A stretch of DNA of 64,000 nucleotides from NCBI RefSeq assembly GCF_009711225.1, contig NZ_WMIE01000018.1, positions 1 through 64,000 of the forward strand, read 5' to 3'. This document shows positions 35,921-45,132 of the stretch, one piece after another. Under the pieces are notes generated by a model, which ran no database searches, was not told the DNA's origin, and saw nothing but the letters and a program-made list of their open reading frames with translations. Source of the stretch: Paracoccus aestuariivivens (GTDB taxonomy: Bacteria > Pseudomonadota > Alphaproteobacteria > Rhodobacterales > Rhodobacteraceae). The translations under genes and the position numbers were made by a program. Numbering within the stretch: position 1 is the first letter of the stretch; every line of letters begins with the position of its first letter.

Positions 35921-36970
35921 ATGAGCCTGCTTCAAATCCGCGACCTGAACGTGCGCTTCGCCACCACCGATGGCGAGGTCTCGGCGGTCAATGGGATCAA
36001 TCTGGACGTGGCCCGTGGTGAGACGCTGGGCATCGTCGGCGAATCCGGCTCGGGCAAATCGCAGCTGGCCTTCTCGATCATGGGACTGCTTGCGCGGAAT
36101 GGCCGGGCCACTGGCTCGGTCCGTTTCGACGGGGCCGAGATCCTGAACGCCCCGGCGCCCCTTCTGAACAAGATCCGGGCCGAGCGCATTGCGATGGTCT
36201 TCCAAGACCCGATGACCAGCCTGAACCCCTATATGCGGGTCTCGGACCAGATGGCCGAGGTCCTGATGCTGCATAAGGGCATGGGCAAAACGCAGGCCGT
36301 GGCGGAATCCGCCCGGATGCTGGACGCGGTGAAGATCCCCGATGCCAAGGGTCGTATCCGGCTGTATCCGCATGAGTTTTCGGGCGGGATGCGGCAGCGG
36401 GTGATGATCGCCATGGCGCTGCTGTGCCGCCCCGATCTGCTGATCGCCGATGAGCCGACGACGGCTTTGGACGTGACCGTTCAGGCCCAGATCATGGAAC
36501 TCATGGCCGATCTGCAACGCGAATTCGGCATGGCGATGATCCTGATCACCCATGATCTGGGCGTTGTTGCCGGTTCCTGCGAACGCGTCATGGTCATGTA
36601 TGGCGGCCGCATCATGGAGCGCGCCCCGGTCGATCCGATCTTTGCCGATCCGGCGCACCCCTATACCCAAGGGTTGCTGGCCGCGATCCCGCGTGTGGAT
36701 CAAAAGGGCGACCAGCTTTCGGCCATTCCCGGAAGCCCGCCCAATATGACCCATCCGCCGGCGGGCTGTCCCTTTGCCCCGCGCTGCGCCTATGTCATGC
36801 CGGTCTGCGGTCAGGCGATGCCGCCGCTGGACGCCTTCGCGCCTGGCCGCGAGCGGGCCTGCTATGCCTCGCTGGACGTGGTGCGCAAGGGCCATGCGCC
36901 GCAACCCGACCTGCCCGAGCCCGCCGCCGCCGATCTGGACGAGATGCAGGAGAGCGCCCATGACCACTAA
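35921..36970 (+). CDS. oppD: Oligopeptide ABC transporter ATPase OppD
   Basis: This 349-residue ATPase has Walker A GESGSGKSQLA near residue 40, signature FSGGMRQRVMIA near 153, Walker B LLIADEPTTALDV and H-loop ITHDLG. The C-terminal extension has the cysteine cluster of peptide-transporter ATPases (CPFAPRCAYVMPVC), possibly holding an iron-sulfur cluster. The start at 35921, one base after the oppC stop, is preferred over upstream in-frame codons. It overlaps oppF by 11 bases. Confidence 0.93.
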   Translation: MSLLQIRDLNVRFATTDGEVSAVNGINLDVARGETLGIVGESGSGKSQLAFSIMGLLARNGRATGSVRFDGAEILNAPAPLLNKIRAERIAMVFQDPMTSLNPYMRVSDQMAEVLMLHKGMGKTQAVAESARMLDAVKIPDAKGRIRLYPHEFSGGMRQRVMIAMALLCRPDLLIADEPTTALDVTVQAQIMELMADLQREFGMAMILITHDLGVVAGSCERVMVMYGGRIMERAPVDPIFADPAHPYTQGLLAAIPRVDQKGDQLSAIPGSPPNMTHPPAGCPFAPRCAYVMPVCGQAMPPLDAFAPGRERACYASLDVVRKGHAPQPDLPEPAAADLDEMQESAHDH

Positions 36971-37970
36971 GCCTCTGATCTCGGCGCGCGATCTGCGCGT
37001 GACCTTTGAACTGCCCTCGGGCGGGATGCCTTGGACGCCGCCGCGCCTTCTTCACGCGGTGGGCGGGGTCGATTTCGACCTGATGCCGGGCGAGACTTTG
37101 GGCATTGTCGGCGAATCCGGTTCCGGAAAATCGACATTGGCGCGGGCGCTGATCGGCCTCGTTCCGGCCACCGGTCAGGCGAAATGGCAAGACGGCACCA
37201 ATCTGATCGGCCTGTCGCCGCGAAAGATGCTGAAATATCGCAGCGAGATCCAGATGGTCTTCCAAGACCCGCTGGCGAGCCTGAACCCGCGCATGACCGT
37301 GGGCCAGATCATCGCGGAACCGCTGACCACCCATCACAAGGGCCTGTCGCGCGACGAGGTCAAACGCCGCGTCAAGGACATGATGGACCGGGTCGGCCTG
37401 CTGCCGAACCAGATCAACCGCTATCCGCATGAGTTCAGCGGCGGGCAATGCCAACGCATCGGCATCGCGCGGGCGCTGATCGTGCAGCCGAAGCTGGTGA
37501 TCTGCGATGAGCCGGTCTCGGCGCTGGACGTGTCTATTCAGGCGCAGGTCATCAACCTGCTGGCGGAATTGCAGCGCGATCTGGGGCTGGCGTTGATCTT
37601 CATCGCGCATGACCTGTCGGTGGTGAAGCATATCAGCGACCGGGTGTTGGTGATGTATCTGGGTCGCGTGATGGAACTGGCCGAGGCCGAGTCGCTTTAT
37701 GCAGAGCCGCAACATCCATATACCCAAGCGTTGCTTTCTGCGGTTCCGATCCCTGATCCGCAACTTGAACGCAACAAGCGGATGATCCCGTTGCGGGGCG
37801 AGTTGCCCTCACCGATGAACCCGCCTTCGGGCTGCGTTTTCCGCACCCGCTGCCCGCGCGCGCAAGAGCTTTGCGCTTCCCATAAGCCCGAATTATTGGG
37901 CGAAGGGCATCGGACGGCCTGTCATTTCCCCGGAGCCCTGCTACCCGAGGAAGTCGCCAGAAGCGCGTGA
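36960..37970 (+). CDS. oppF: Oligopeptide ABC transporter ATPase OppF
   Basis: This 336-residue ATPase has Walker A GESGSGKSTLARAL near residue 55, signature FSGGQCQRIGIARAL, Walker B LVICDEPVSALDVS and switch histidine IAHDLSVV. The C-terminal segment SGCVFRTRCPRAQELC mirrors the OppD cysteine cluster. The ATG at 36960 follows an AGGAG in the oppD tail. It is the last gene of the operon, followed by a strong terminator. Confidence 0.93.
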   Translation: MTTKPLISARDLRVTFELPSGGMPWTPPRLLHAVGGVDFDLMPGETLGIVGESGSGKSTLARALIGLVPATGQAKWQDGTNLIGLSPRKMLKYRSEIQMVFQDPLASLNPRMTVGQIIAEPLTTHHKGLSRDEVKRRVKDMMDRVGLLPNQINRYPHEFSGGQCQRIGIARALIVQPKLVICDEPVSALDVSIQAQVINLLAELQRDLGLALIFIAHDLSVVKHISDRVLVMYLGRVMELAEAESLYAEPQHPYTQALLSAVPIPDPQLERNKRMIPLRGELPSPMNPPSGCVFRTRCPRAQELCASHKPELLGEGHRTACHFPGALLPEEVARSA

Positions 37971-37975
37971 ATCAC

Positions 37976-38003
37976 AAAGGCCCCCATTCCGCACGGGGGC
38001 CTT
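37976..38003 (+). terminator. Terminator after oppF
   Basis: AAAGGCCCCC-attccgca-CGGGGGCCTT forms a 9-bp stem six bases after the oppF stop. It lies between convergent oppF and the response regulator gene, so it may act in both directions. The T-run is short. Confidence 0.75.
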
Positions 38004-38021
38004 CGACATTTCGGGACCGGA

Positions 38022-38390
38022 TCAGCTAGCCAGAAGCCGGTCCATCTCGGCGCGGAGTTCGGCCAATTCGAACGGCTTTGCGATGAAGCCATCGGCTCCA
38101 AGCTCTAGCCCGCGCTTGCGTTCGACCACAGATCCGCGGGCGGTCATCATCAAAACGCGGACATCGTGCAGGGCAGGATCGGCCCGCAGCTTTTCGACGA
38201 TCTGGTATCCGGATACATCGGGAAGCATGACATCCAGCAGGACAAGATCCGGTCGACTGACACGGATCTCGTCCAAGGCTCCGGCCCCGCTTGCCAGCCG
38301 CTTGTGATGGTGACCCGCACGACCCAGCAGGAACTCGAGCGCGACGGCGATATTGTCCTCGTCTTCGACAATCAGGATATTCGCCATCAT
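38022..38390 (-). CDS. Single-domain response regulator
   Basis: This 122-residue protein consists only of a receiver domain: acidic pair EDEDN at residues 9-13, phospho-acceptor aspartate in LVLLDVMLPDVSG near 53, the conserved threonine in MMTARG near 83 and lysine in FIAKPFEL near 105. There is no output domain, so it must signal by protein contact. AAAGGTGA precedes the start; a second ATG follows directly. It is downstream of the MHS carrier gene on the same strand, 54 bases away. Confidence 0.88.
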   Translation of the reverse strand: MMANILIVEDEDNIAVALEFLLGRAGHHHKRLASGAGALDEIRVSRPDLVLLDVMLPDVSGYQIVEKLRADPALHDVRVLMMTARGSVVERKRGLELGADGFIAKPFELAELRAEMDRLLAS

Positions 38391-38444
38391 TCACCTTTAG
38401 ACAGGAATGCCGGGCCCGGAGACCGGACCCGGCGCAACCTCGCA

Positions 38445-40232
38445 TCAATCCGCGAAGATGTCTTTCTTATGCGTGCCGTTCGGGACGAAGATCGTTCCGA
38501 TCACCACGGTGCACGCCGCGACGATGATCGCGTACCAAAGACCAGCATAGATGTTGCCGGACTGGGCCGAGATCGCGAAGGCGGTCGCCGGAAGCAGACC
38601 GCCGAACCAGCCGTTGCCGATATGATAGGGCAGCGATAGACCGGAATAGCGGATACGGGTCGGGAACAGTTCGACCAGCATGGCGGCAATCGGACCATAA
38701 ACCATCGTCACCAGCAGGATCAGGTAGGTCAGGATCACGACGATCGCCAACTTCTGTCCGGTGAAGATGTCGAAGAAGTGGTTTGCCTTGGCGACGGTCA
38801 GGTTGCTTTCGGCGGTCAGCGGATAGCCGGCAGCCTTCAGCGCCTCGGCCACGGCCTTTTCGAACGTCGATTTGGCAGTCGTCAGATCCGTGCCGCTCAG
38901 TGCGGCTGCGTCATAGGACGGGATCACGGTATCGCCGATCTTGATTTCGGCTCCGCTTGACGGAGTTCCGGCAACGGTCGTGTAGTTCACCGAGGATTTC
39001 GCCAGAGTTGCCTTGGCGATATCGCAGGGCGAGGTGAATTTGGCTGTTCCCGTCGGGTTGAACTGGAACGAGCAGGTCGACAGATCGGTCGTCACGACCA
39101 CCGGAGTTTGCTGCGCGGCATAAAGCGCCGGGTTGGCGGTTTTGGTCAGCGCGTGGAAAACCGGGAAGTACGTGATCGCGGCCAGAAGGCAACCACCAAG
39201 GATGATCGGCTTACGCCCGATACGATCCGACAATGAGCCGAAGAAGATGAAGCCGCCGGTACCAAGGATCAGCGACCATGCCACGAAGACGTTGGCCGAG
39301 AAGCTGTCCACCTTGATGACGTTCTGGATGAAGAACAGCGCGTAGAACTGACCCGAATACCAGACCACAGCCTGACCGGCGGTCAGACCCAGCAGGGCGA
39401 TCAGGGCGATCTTGCCGTTTTTCCAGGTGCCGAAGGCCTCTTTCAGCGGGGCTTTCGACTGCGCGCCTTCTTCCTTCATCTTTTTGAAGGCCGGGCTCTC
39501 GTTCATTTGCAGCCGGATATACAACGAGATCGCCAGCAGGAAGATCGAGCCGAGGAACGGAATCCGCCAGCCCCACAGATCAAAGGCCTTGATCATCTTG
39601 GGCGTGCCATCCGCGTTCAGGACCGCCGCACCGGCCGCGTCCAGAACCGGCGTCGGCTCCCAGTTGCCGTTGACATAGCCCTGCACCAGCAGGATCACGA
39701 CCAGCGACAGCAGCAGACCCAGCGTTGCCGTGGTCTGGATGAACGAGGTGAAGTAACCTCGCTGATTGGCGGGCGCATGTTCGGCCACATAGACCGCTGC
39801 GCCGCCGTATTCGCCGCCCAAGGCCAGACCCTGCGCCATGCGCAGCACGATCAGGATGATCGGCGCGGCAACGCCCCAGCTGGCATAACCGGGAAGCAGA
39901 CCGACCAGAAAGGTCGAGAAGCCCATGATCAGGATCGTGGCGAGGAAGGTGTATTTCCGGCCGATCAGGTCGCCCATCGCGCCGAAGACCAGCGCGCCGA
40001 AAGGACGAACGATGAAGCCCGCGGCAAATGCCAGCAGCGCGAAAACGTTCCGGGTCGCTTCCGGGAACGAGGTGAAGAACTGCGCGCCGATGATCGCCGC
40101 GAGCGAGCCGTACAGGTAGAAATCATACCATTCGAAGATGGTGCCAGCCGATGAGGCCAGGATCACCTTCTTCTCTTCCGACGTCATGGGACGTGAGCGA
40201 ACACCCGCCACATCCGTTTGGTTATATGCCAT
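38445..40232 (-). CDS. MHS-family MFS transporter with a large periplasmic insertion
   Basis: This 595-residue carrier of the metabolite:H+ symporter family shows SSAGTIFEWYDFYLYGSLAA near residue 30, then RPFGALVFGAMGDLIGRKYT and RMAQGLALGGEYGGAAVYVA. Homologues have about 430-550 residues. Here residues of about 362-491, between predicted TM9 and TM10, form a hydrophilic periplasmic insertion with two cysteines (CSFQ...SPC). GGAGGG precedes the ATG. It lies downstream of acs on the same strand, suggesting uptake of acetate or another short organic acid; this is inference from context. Confidence 0.85.
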   Translation of the reverse strand: MAYNQTDVAGVRSRPMTSEEKKVILASSAGTIFEWYDFYLYGSLAAIIGAQFFTSFPEATRNVFALLAFAAGFIVRPFGALVFGAMGDLIGRKYTFLATILIMGFSTFLVGLLPGYASWGVAAPIILIVLRMAQGLALGGEYGGAAVYVAEHAPANQRGYFTSFIQTTATLGLLLSLVVILLVQGYVNGNWEPTPVLDAAGAAVLNADGTPKMIKAFDLWGWRIPFLGSIFLLAISLYIRLQMNESPAFKKMKEEGAQSKAPLKEAFGTWKNGKIALIALLGLTAGQAVVWYSGQFYALFFIQNVIKVDSFSANVFVAWSLILGTGGFIFFGSLSDRIGRKPIILGGCLLAAITYFPVFHALTKTANPALYAAQQTPVVVTTDLSTCSFQFNPTGTAKFTSPCDIAKATLAKSSVNYTTVAGTPSSGAEIKIGDTVIPSYDAAALSGTDLTTAKSTFEKAVAEALKAAGYPLTAESNLTVAKANHFFDIFTGQKLAIVVILTYLILLVTMVYGPIAAMLVELFPTRIRYSGLSLPYHIGNGWFGGLLPATAFAISAQSGNIYAGLWYAIIVAACTVVIGTIFVPNGTHKKDIFAD

Positions 40233-40474
40233 AAGGCCCCTCCCCTGTAGCCAGTTCGTGACTGGCAGTTTTCAGGCAAAGCGCATCCGCCCTTCGCATG
40301 CGAAGGCTGCAAAGTTAACGGACAGTCGTCCTTACCCGATGTTTGTATTCCGTCCTGTCGAACGGTCCTTAGCTACGTGTCCGAAAACCTCCCTATCCGG
40401 GCACGGCATTCTGGTCGGGCCGGCCTTCTGACCGGCGGGCGCACCAAGCGTTTCCGCCCGATGCGCCGTTGTAA

Positions 40475-42430
40475 TCAAGCCCGGTTCATCCGGTTCTCGA
40501 TCAGTTCCTCGACGACGGCCGGTTCGGCCAGCGTCGAGATATCGCCCAAGCTGCCATAGTCGTTCTCGGCGATCTTGCGCAGGATACGGCGCATGATCTT
40601 GCCCGAACGGGTCTTGGGCAAACCGGGCGCCCATTGGATCAGGTCCGGTTTGGCTATGGGACCGATCTCGGTACGAACCCAAGTCTCAAGCTCGCGCTTC
40701 AGGTCGTCGCTGGGGGCGATGCCGTTCATCAGCGTGACATAGGCATAGATGCCCTGCCCTTTCAGCTGGTGCGGATAGCCAACGACGGCGGCTTCGGCGA
40801 CTTTCTCATGCGCGACAAGGGCGGATTCGACCTCGGCCGTGCCCATGCGATGCCCCGAGACGTTGATTACGTCATCGACGCGGCCCGTAATCCAGAAATA
40901 GCCGTCCTCGTCGCGGCGGCAGCCGTCGCCCGTGAAGTAATAGCCCGGATATTGCTGGAAATAGGCCTCCATGAAGCGCTGGTGATCGCCCCAAAGCGTA
41001 CGCATCTGTCCCGGCCAGCTGTCGGAAATCGCCAGCACGCCCTCGACCCCGTTGCCTTTCTGGACTTCGCCACTAGCAGCATCTAGCACGTCAAGCTTCA
41101 CGCCAAAGAACGGCAAGGTGGCCGAACCCGGTTTCGTCTCGATCGCGCCGGGAAGCGAGGTGATCATGTGGCCGCCGGTCTCGGTCTGCCACCATGTATC
41201 GACAATCGGGCAGCGCCCCTTGCCGACATGCTTGTCATACCAGACCCAGGCCTCGGGGTTGATCGGCTCACCCACGGTGCCAAGGACGCGCAGGCTGGAC
41301 AGATCGTGTTTGTCGACCCATTCCGGACCCTGCCCCATCAGCGAGCGGATCGCGGTCGGCGCGGTGTAGAATTGCGTGACCTTGTGCTTGTCGCAGACTT
41401 CCCAGAAACGGCCCGCATCCGGCCAGGTCGGGATGCCTTCGAACATCAGCGTGATCGCGCCATTCGCAAGCGGGCCATAGACAATGTAGCTGTGTCCGGT
41501 CACCCAACCGACATCCGCCGTACACCAGAACACGTCTCCGTCCTTGTAGTCGAAGACGTATTGATGCGTCATCGAAGCATAAACCAGGTAACCGCCGGTC
41601 GTGTGCACGACGCCCTTGGGTTTGCCGGTCGAGCCCGAGGTATACAGGATGAACAGCGGATCTTCGGCCCCCATCGGGCGCGGAGGGCAGTCCGGACTGA
41701 CCTCGTCCATCAGCTTCAGGACATCGACATCGCGGCCATCGATCCAAGTCGTCTGGTCGCCGGTATGCTTGACGACAAGGCAGCGCACCCGATCCGAGCA
41801 ATGCAGCAAAGCCGCGTCGGTATTCGATTTCAGCGCCGTGCGACGCCCGCCACGCGGAGCGGTGTCGGCGGTGATGACCAGCTTGGCACCACAGTCATTG
41901 ATCCGGTTGGCCAATGCATCCGGCGAGAAGCCGGCAAAGACGATGGAATGCACCGCCCCGATCCGCGCGCAGGCCAGCATGGCATAGGCGGCCTCAGGGA
42001 TCATCGGCATATAGATCACGACGCGGTCGCCACGCATCACGCCTTGGCTCAGCAGCACATTGGCGAAGCGGTTCACCTTTTCGGACAGCTGCGCATAGGT
42101 AATGTGCCGCGCCGGAGCCTTGGGGTCATCGGGCTCAAAAATTATCGCGGTCTGGTTTGCACGAGTCGGCAGATGGCGGTCGATGCAGTTAACCGAGGCG
42201 TTCAGGATTCCGTCCTCGAACCACTTGATCGAGACTTTTCCCATGCTGAAATCGGTGTTTTTCACCACGCTATAGGGATGAATCCAGTCGATCCGCTTGC
42301 CTTCACGGCCCCAGAAGCCAGCGGGATCGGAAATCGATTCGTCGTAAAGCCGCTGATAATCGGCGGGTTTCAGCAAAGCATTCTCGAAACCCGCAGGAAT
42401 CGGATGTTTGGCTGTATTTTCAACGGACAT
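40475..42430 (-). CDS. acs: Acetyl-CoA synthetase
   Basis: This 651-residue AMP-forming enzyme activates acetate in the cytoplasm. The adenylation loop [11 protein letters not shown] lies near residue 265, with [13 protein letters not shown] near 410, the YFTGDG motif and the C-terminal lysine loop [14 protein letters not shown], whose lysine is the usual acetylation target. The start at 42430 follows GGAGGCC and gives the standard N-terminus; the open frame extends further upstream without a site. A possible operator lies about 150 bases upstream. Confidence 0.96.
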   Translation of the reverse strand: MSVENTAKHPIPAGFENALLKPADYQRLYDESISDPAGFWGREGKRIDWIHPYSVVKNTDFSMGKVSIKWFEDGILNASVNCIDRHLPTRANQTAIIFEPDDPKAPARHITYAQLSEKVNRFANVLLSQGVMRGDRVVIYMPMIPEAAYAMLACARIGAVHSIVFAGFSPDALANRINDCGAKLVITADTAPRGGRRTALKSNTDAALLHCSDRVRCLVVKHTGDQTTWIDGRDVDVLKLMDEVSPDCPPRPMGAEDPLFILYTSGSTGKPKGVVHTTGGYLVYASMTHQYVFDYKDGDVFWCTADVGWVTGHSYIVYGPLANGAITLMFEGIPTWPDAGRFWEVCDKHKVTQFYTAPTAIRSLMGQGPEWVDKHDLSSLRVLGTVGEPINPEAWVWYDKHVGKGRCPIVDTWWQTETGGHMITSLPGAIETKPGSATLPFFGVKLDVLDAASGEVQKGNGVEGVLAISDSWPGQMRTLWGDHQRFMEAYFQQYPGYYFTGDGCRRDEDGYFWITGRVDDVINVSGHRMGTAEVESALVAHEKVAEAAVVGYPHQLKGQGIYAYVTLMNGIAPSDDLKRELETWVRTEIGPIAKPDLIQWAPGLPKTRSGKIMRRILRKIAENDYGSLGDISTLAEPAVVEELIENRMNRA

Positions 42431-42578
42431 TCGGGCCTCCTCTATTCCCTTCACCGGACCGAACCTGCGCGCTTCTCCCCTCGCGCAGATCGGCCATGAC
42501 CGGTTGGTTGATCGATACGTTAATACAAGCAAGCCAAGTCGGTAAACTATTTTCTTTACAGGGAAAATTTGTAAATAA

Positions 42579-42600
42579 TTTCACCGAAACTGCGGTGAAA
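42579..42600. promoter_or_regulatory. Perfect inverted repeat upstream of acs, candidate operator
   Basis: TTTCACCG-AAACTG-CGGTGAAA is a perfect 8-bp inverted repeat 149-170 bases before the acs start, in an AT-rich stretch. Nearby are three copies of TGTAAA or its complement (42555-42560, 42570-42575, 42602-42607). The repeat is not followed by a T-run and lies behind no close stop, so an operator is likelier than a terminator. The binding protein is unknown. Confidence 0.4.
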
Positions 42601-42655
42601 CTGTAAATGCTTCACAACGCGGGGGCGTGTCTCACAGGCCCGACGCCATCAGCGC

Positions 42656-42687
42656 AGAAAGCCCCGGCAGCATCGCGCTACCGGGGC
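42656..42687 (-). terminator. Probable terminator of the beta-helix protein gene
   Basis: GCCCCGG (42661-42667) and CCGGGGC (42681-42687) form a 7-bp stem 25 bases beyond the minus-strand stop. On that strand it is followed by TTTCTG, a weak T-run. Confidence 0.6.
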
Positions 42688-42711
42688 GTTCCTGAGGGGA
42701 TGTGCAGTTAT

Positions 42712-45003
42712 CTACTCCGGAGCATCCATCCTGACCCGCAGCGAAATCGAGCCCTTGGCTGCCTTGCTCCAATTGATGCCGACCTGCCTTTTGTTCGTGC
42801 CCTGCATGGGCTGGACCCAAGGCATCTCGGTTACGCGCGCATTGGCAGAGGTCGTGATCGCCGAGGTCGGAACCACGGACTCGATCTTCTTCGCGAAGCC
42901 GCCAAACGGCAAAGCGACATTCACCGGAACCACCCAACGGGTCGCAGCAGTGCCTTGACTGAAATCGATATCCACCGGGTTCGCGACATAGTTCAGGACG
43001 CCGTTGAACATGTTGCCCTGAAACACGATATTCCGCATCCTTGTGTAATCCAGATCGGCAATGCTGGTGTCGACCTTCTCGATCCGGTTCACCTTGTTAT
43101 TCAGAGACTTGAATACGTTACCAAGAACGGCCAGACCATGGATGAACTGTCCGGTGCCATATGGTTTCACGACAAGCCAGTTGAATCCCGCCGTCGTATC
43201 TGACGCCAGAAACGTGTTTCCGGTGATCGTCAATGCGCCGAACGAGTACTCGTTGCCTTCGAAATTCGGCTTGGCATCATGTTCGTTCGTCCACTCGATC
43301 GAGCAGTTATCGACATAATTGCCGGTGATCGTCACCTGCAGGTTGGTCTGCGTCAGGATCAGTCCACCAAAGCGGACGCCATTCTGCGCCGAGTCCCCTT
43401 GGAACCAATGGTTACCCTCGATCATATGCCCGCCGCCTGCGGCAACCATGAAATGACCAAAGCGGATAAACCGGCTATGCCGGATCTTGGTGTCGTTGTT
43501 GTTGACGTTGATCGCGATCGTTGAGCGGTTCTGTGCCAATTCGCCCATCTCGTTCGATAGAAACTCGCAGCGATCGACCAGCATCCCTTGGCAAGCCGAG
43601 CCGATCGACGTGATCCCGCGATCTTTCGGTTTGGTAAAGTAGCAATCGCGAAAGCAGTTCATCGAGCCGGTCTGGGCCAACATCACACCACTGGCGTTGC
43701 CGTCCAACAAGAATTCGACATCGTCGAAATTCAGCCGGCTCAACTGCTCCATGTCCGAGAAGTCGAACGCATAGCGATAGCGCGAGAACGTATAATTGCG
43801 CGTCGCGGCTCCGCCATAAAGCGGTTGCGACAATGTCAGCGTGCCTGCCGCGACGTTCTTGGCGTTCACATAGACCTCGCGACCGACGCCGTTGCCGCTG
43901 ATCCGCGAGCCGATCTCGATATTCGCGATATTGGCGACACCGCTGAGAACCAGAGAGTTGTTCGGGTTATAGGTCGCCACCGAGTTGACCGCCCGCGTAT
44001 CCCATGCACTGCCCGAGACAATCGAGATCTGGCCGTTGGTAATCACGCGCCGGTTCGAGAAACTGGTTACACCCGGTGCAAAATCGGCAACCTTCAACGG
44101 CTCGGTCAAATGGACATTCCGGCCACACAGATCCAGTGAGCCGTGATCGGTAAAGCCCAGCATGGCCTGAAGCGCGCGTTTCATGCCTTCGGTTTCGTCC
44201 CCGAATGCCGCAGCATAGGTCGGGTAATCAAACTTGCCCGTAAGCGCCAGACGCGCCGATCTCGGCATCGTCAGTCTGCCGACAAAGCGCACTGGAGCAC
44301 TGATGCTCAGATCCGAGCCGATATAATAGGTGCCTTCGGGAACCAGAATCTGGTTCTTGCCCGCCGCTTGGTTGGCCGCGACAAACGCCGAACGATCATC
44401 AACCACACCATTGCCGACCGCGCCGAAATCGCGCACATCGACCCAGTCGAGCATGCCCGGAACAAAGGCCGAAGTCACATCTTCGATGACCAGATTTTCG
44501 ATCCGGATGGCGCCGTTATTGTCGCCCAGAAGGTCGATACCCAGATAACCGAAAGTCGCCGCGCGTCCCCATGGCATATCCACGCCGTCACGGCTACCTG
44601 TGCCCACAATGGCCGAGACCTCGACCACGCTGCCATAGCCCGACACCTTGACCGTCGGCCCGACCTGCAAAACGCCAGTGACGTTTCCGTTGGAATTTCC
44701 TGCATATCCGGCAATCCGGACCTGCGGAATATTGCCCGCAATCGCCTTGACGCGGGTTGATACGCGCAGATAACAGCCGGGACTGATCGGCGTTTGCCGC
44801 ATATAGCGCAGCGAGGTCACGTTCTCTTGCTTAAGGATCTCAAGGCACGTGCCGAAATCCTCGTCAGCAGGAACGATGGCAGCATTGGCCTGCCCCGCCC
44901 AGGTTGGCGAACCCGCCGTGCCATTCGTCCGTGACCAAAGATTCAGACCCAGCCGAAACTCGCGCGGCATCAGTGCCTTGCTACCAACGACGGCAATTGC
45001 CAT
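42712..45003 (-). CDS. Right-handed beta-helix (pectate-lyase/GH28-related) protein, possible GTA head-spike
   Basis: This protein has 763 residues from the ATG at 45003 (MAIAVVGSKALMPREF), chosen for a GGGAGA site eight bases upstream. The N-terminal domain (about 1-180) is beta-rich: FRLGLNLWSRTNGTAGSPTW and FGTCLEILKQ. VDVRDFGAVGNGVVDDRSAF near residue 190 is the Pectate_lyase_3 signature. After it come many short beta-helix turns (INVNNNDTKIRHSRFIRFGH, VTITGNYVDNCS). There is no signal peptide. Such proteins serve as tail spikes; the layout also resembles GhsB of the Rhodobacter gene transfer agent, which binds capsule. No catalytic residues could be assigned. Confidence 0.7.
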   Translation of the reverse strand: MAIAVVGSKALMPREFRLGLNLWSRTNGTAGSPTWAGQANAAIVPADEDFGTCLEILKQENVTSLRYMRQTPISPGCYLRVSTRVKAIAGNIPQVRIAGYAGNSNGNVTGVLQVGPTVKVSGYGSVVEVSAIVGTGSRDGVDMPWGRAATFGYLGIDLLGDNNGAIRIENLVIEDVTSAFVPGMLDWVDVRDFGAVGNGVVDDRSAFVAANQAAGKNQILVPEGTYYIGSDLSISAPVRFVGRLTMPRSARLALTGKFDYPTYAAAFGDETEGMKRALQAMLGFTDHGSLDLCGRNVHLTEPLKVADFAPGVTSFSNRRVITNGQISIVSGSAWDTRAVNSVATYNPNNSLVLSGVANIANIEIGSRISGNGVGREVYVNAKNVAAGTLTLSQPLYGGAATRNYTFSRYRYAFDFSDMEQLSRLNFDDVEFLLDGNASGVMLAQTGSMNCFRDCYFTKPKDRGITSIGSACQGMLVDRCEFLSNEMGELAQNRSTIAINVNNNDTKIRHSRFIRFGHFMVAAGGGHMIEGNHWFQGDSAQNGVRFGGLILTQTNLQVTITGNYVDNCSIEWTNEHDAKPNFEGNEYSFGALTITGNTFLASDTTAGFNWLVVKPYGTGQFIHGLAVLGNVFKSLNNKVNRIEKVDTSIADLDYTRMRNIVFQGNMFNGVLNYVANPVDIDFSQGTAATRWVVPVNVALPFGGFAKKIESVVPTSAITTSANARVTEMPWVQPMQGTNKRQVGINWSKAAKGSISLRVRMDAPE

Positions 45004-45132
45004 GCCATTTTCTCCCATGATTGCGAGCCGTCAAGGCCGCGCGGATATGGACAGAATTTGACAATCCGGCGTTAACCGGGCGTTAACCATGCGCGCGCGG
45101 CAACAGAACCGCGCGCAACAGGTCTGATGCGA

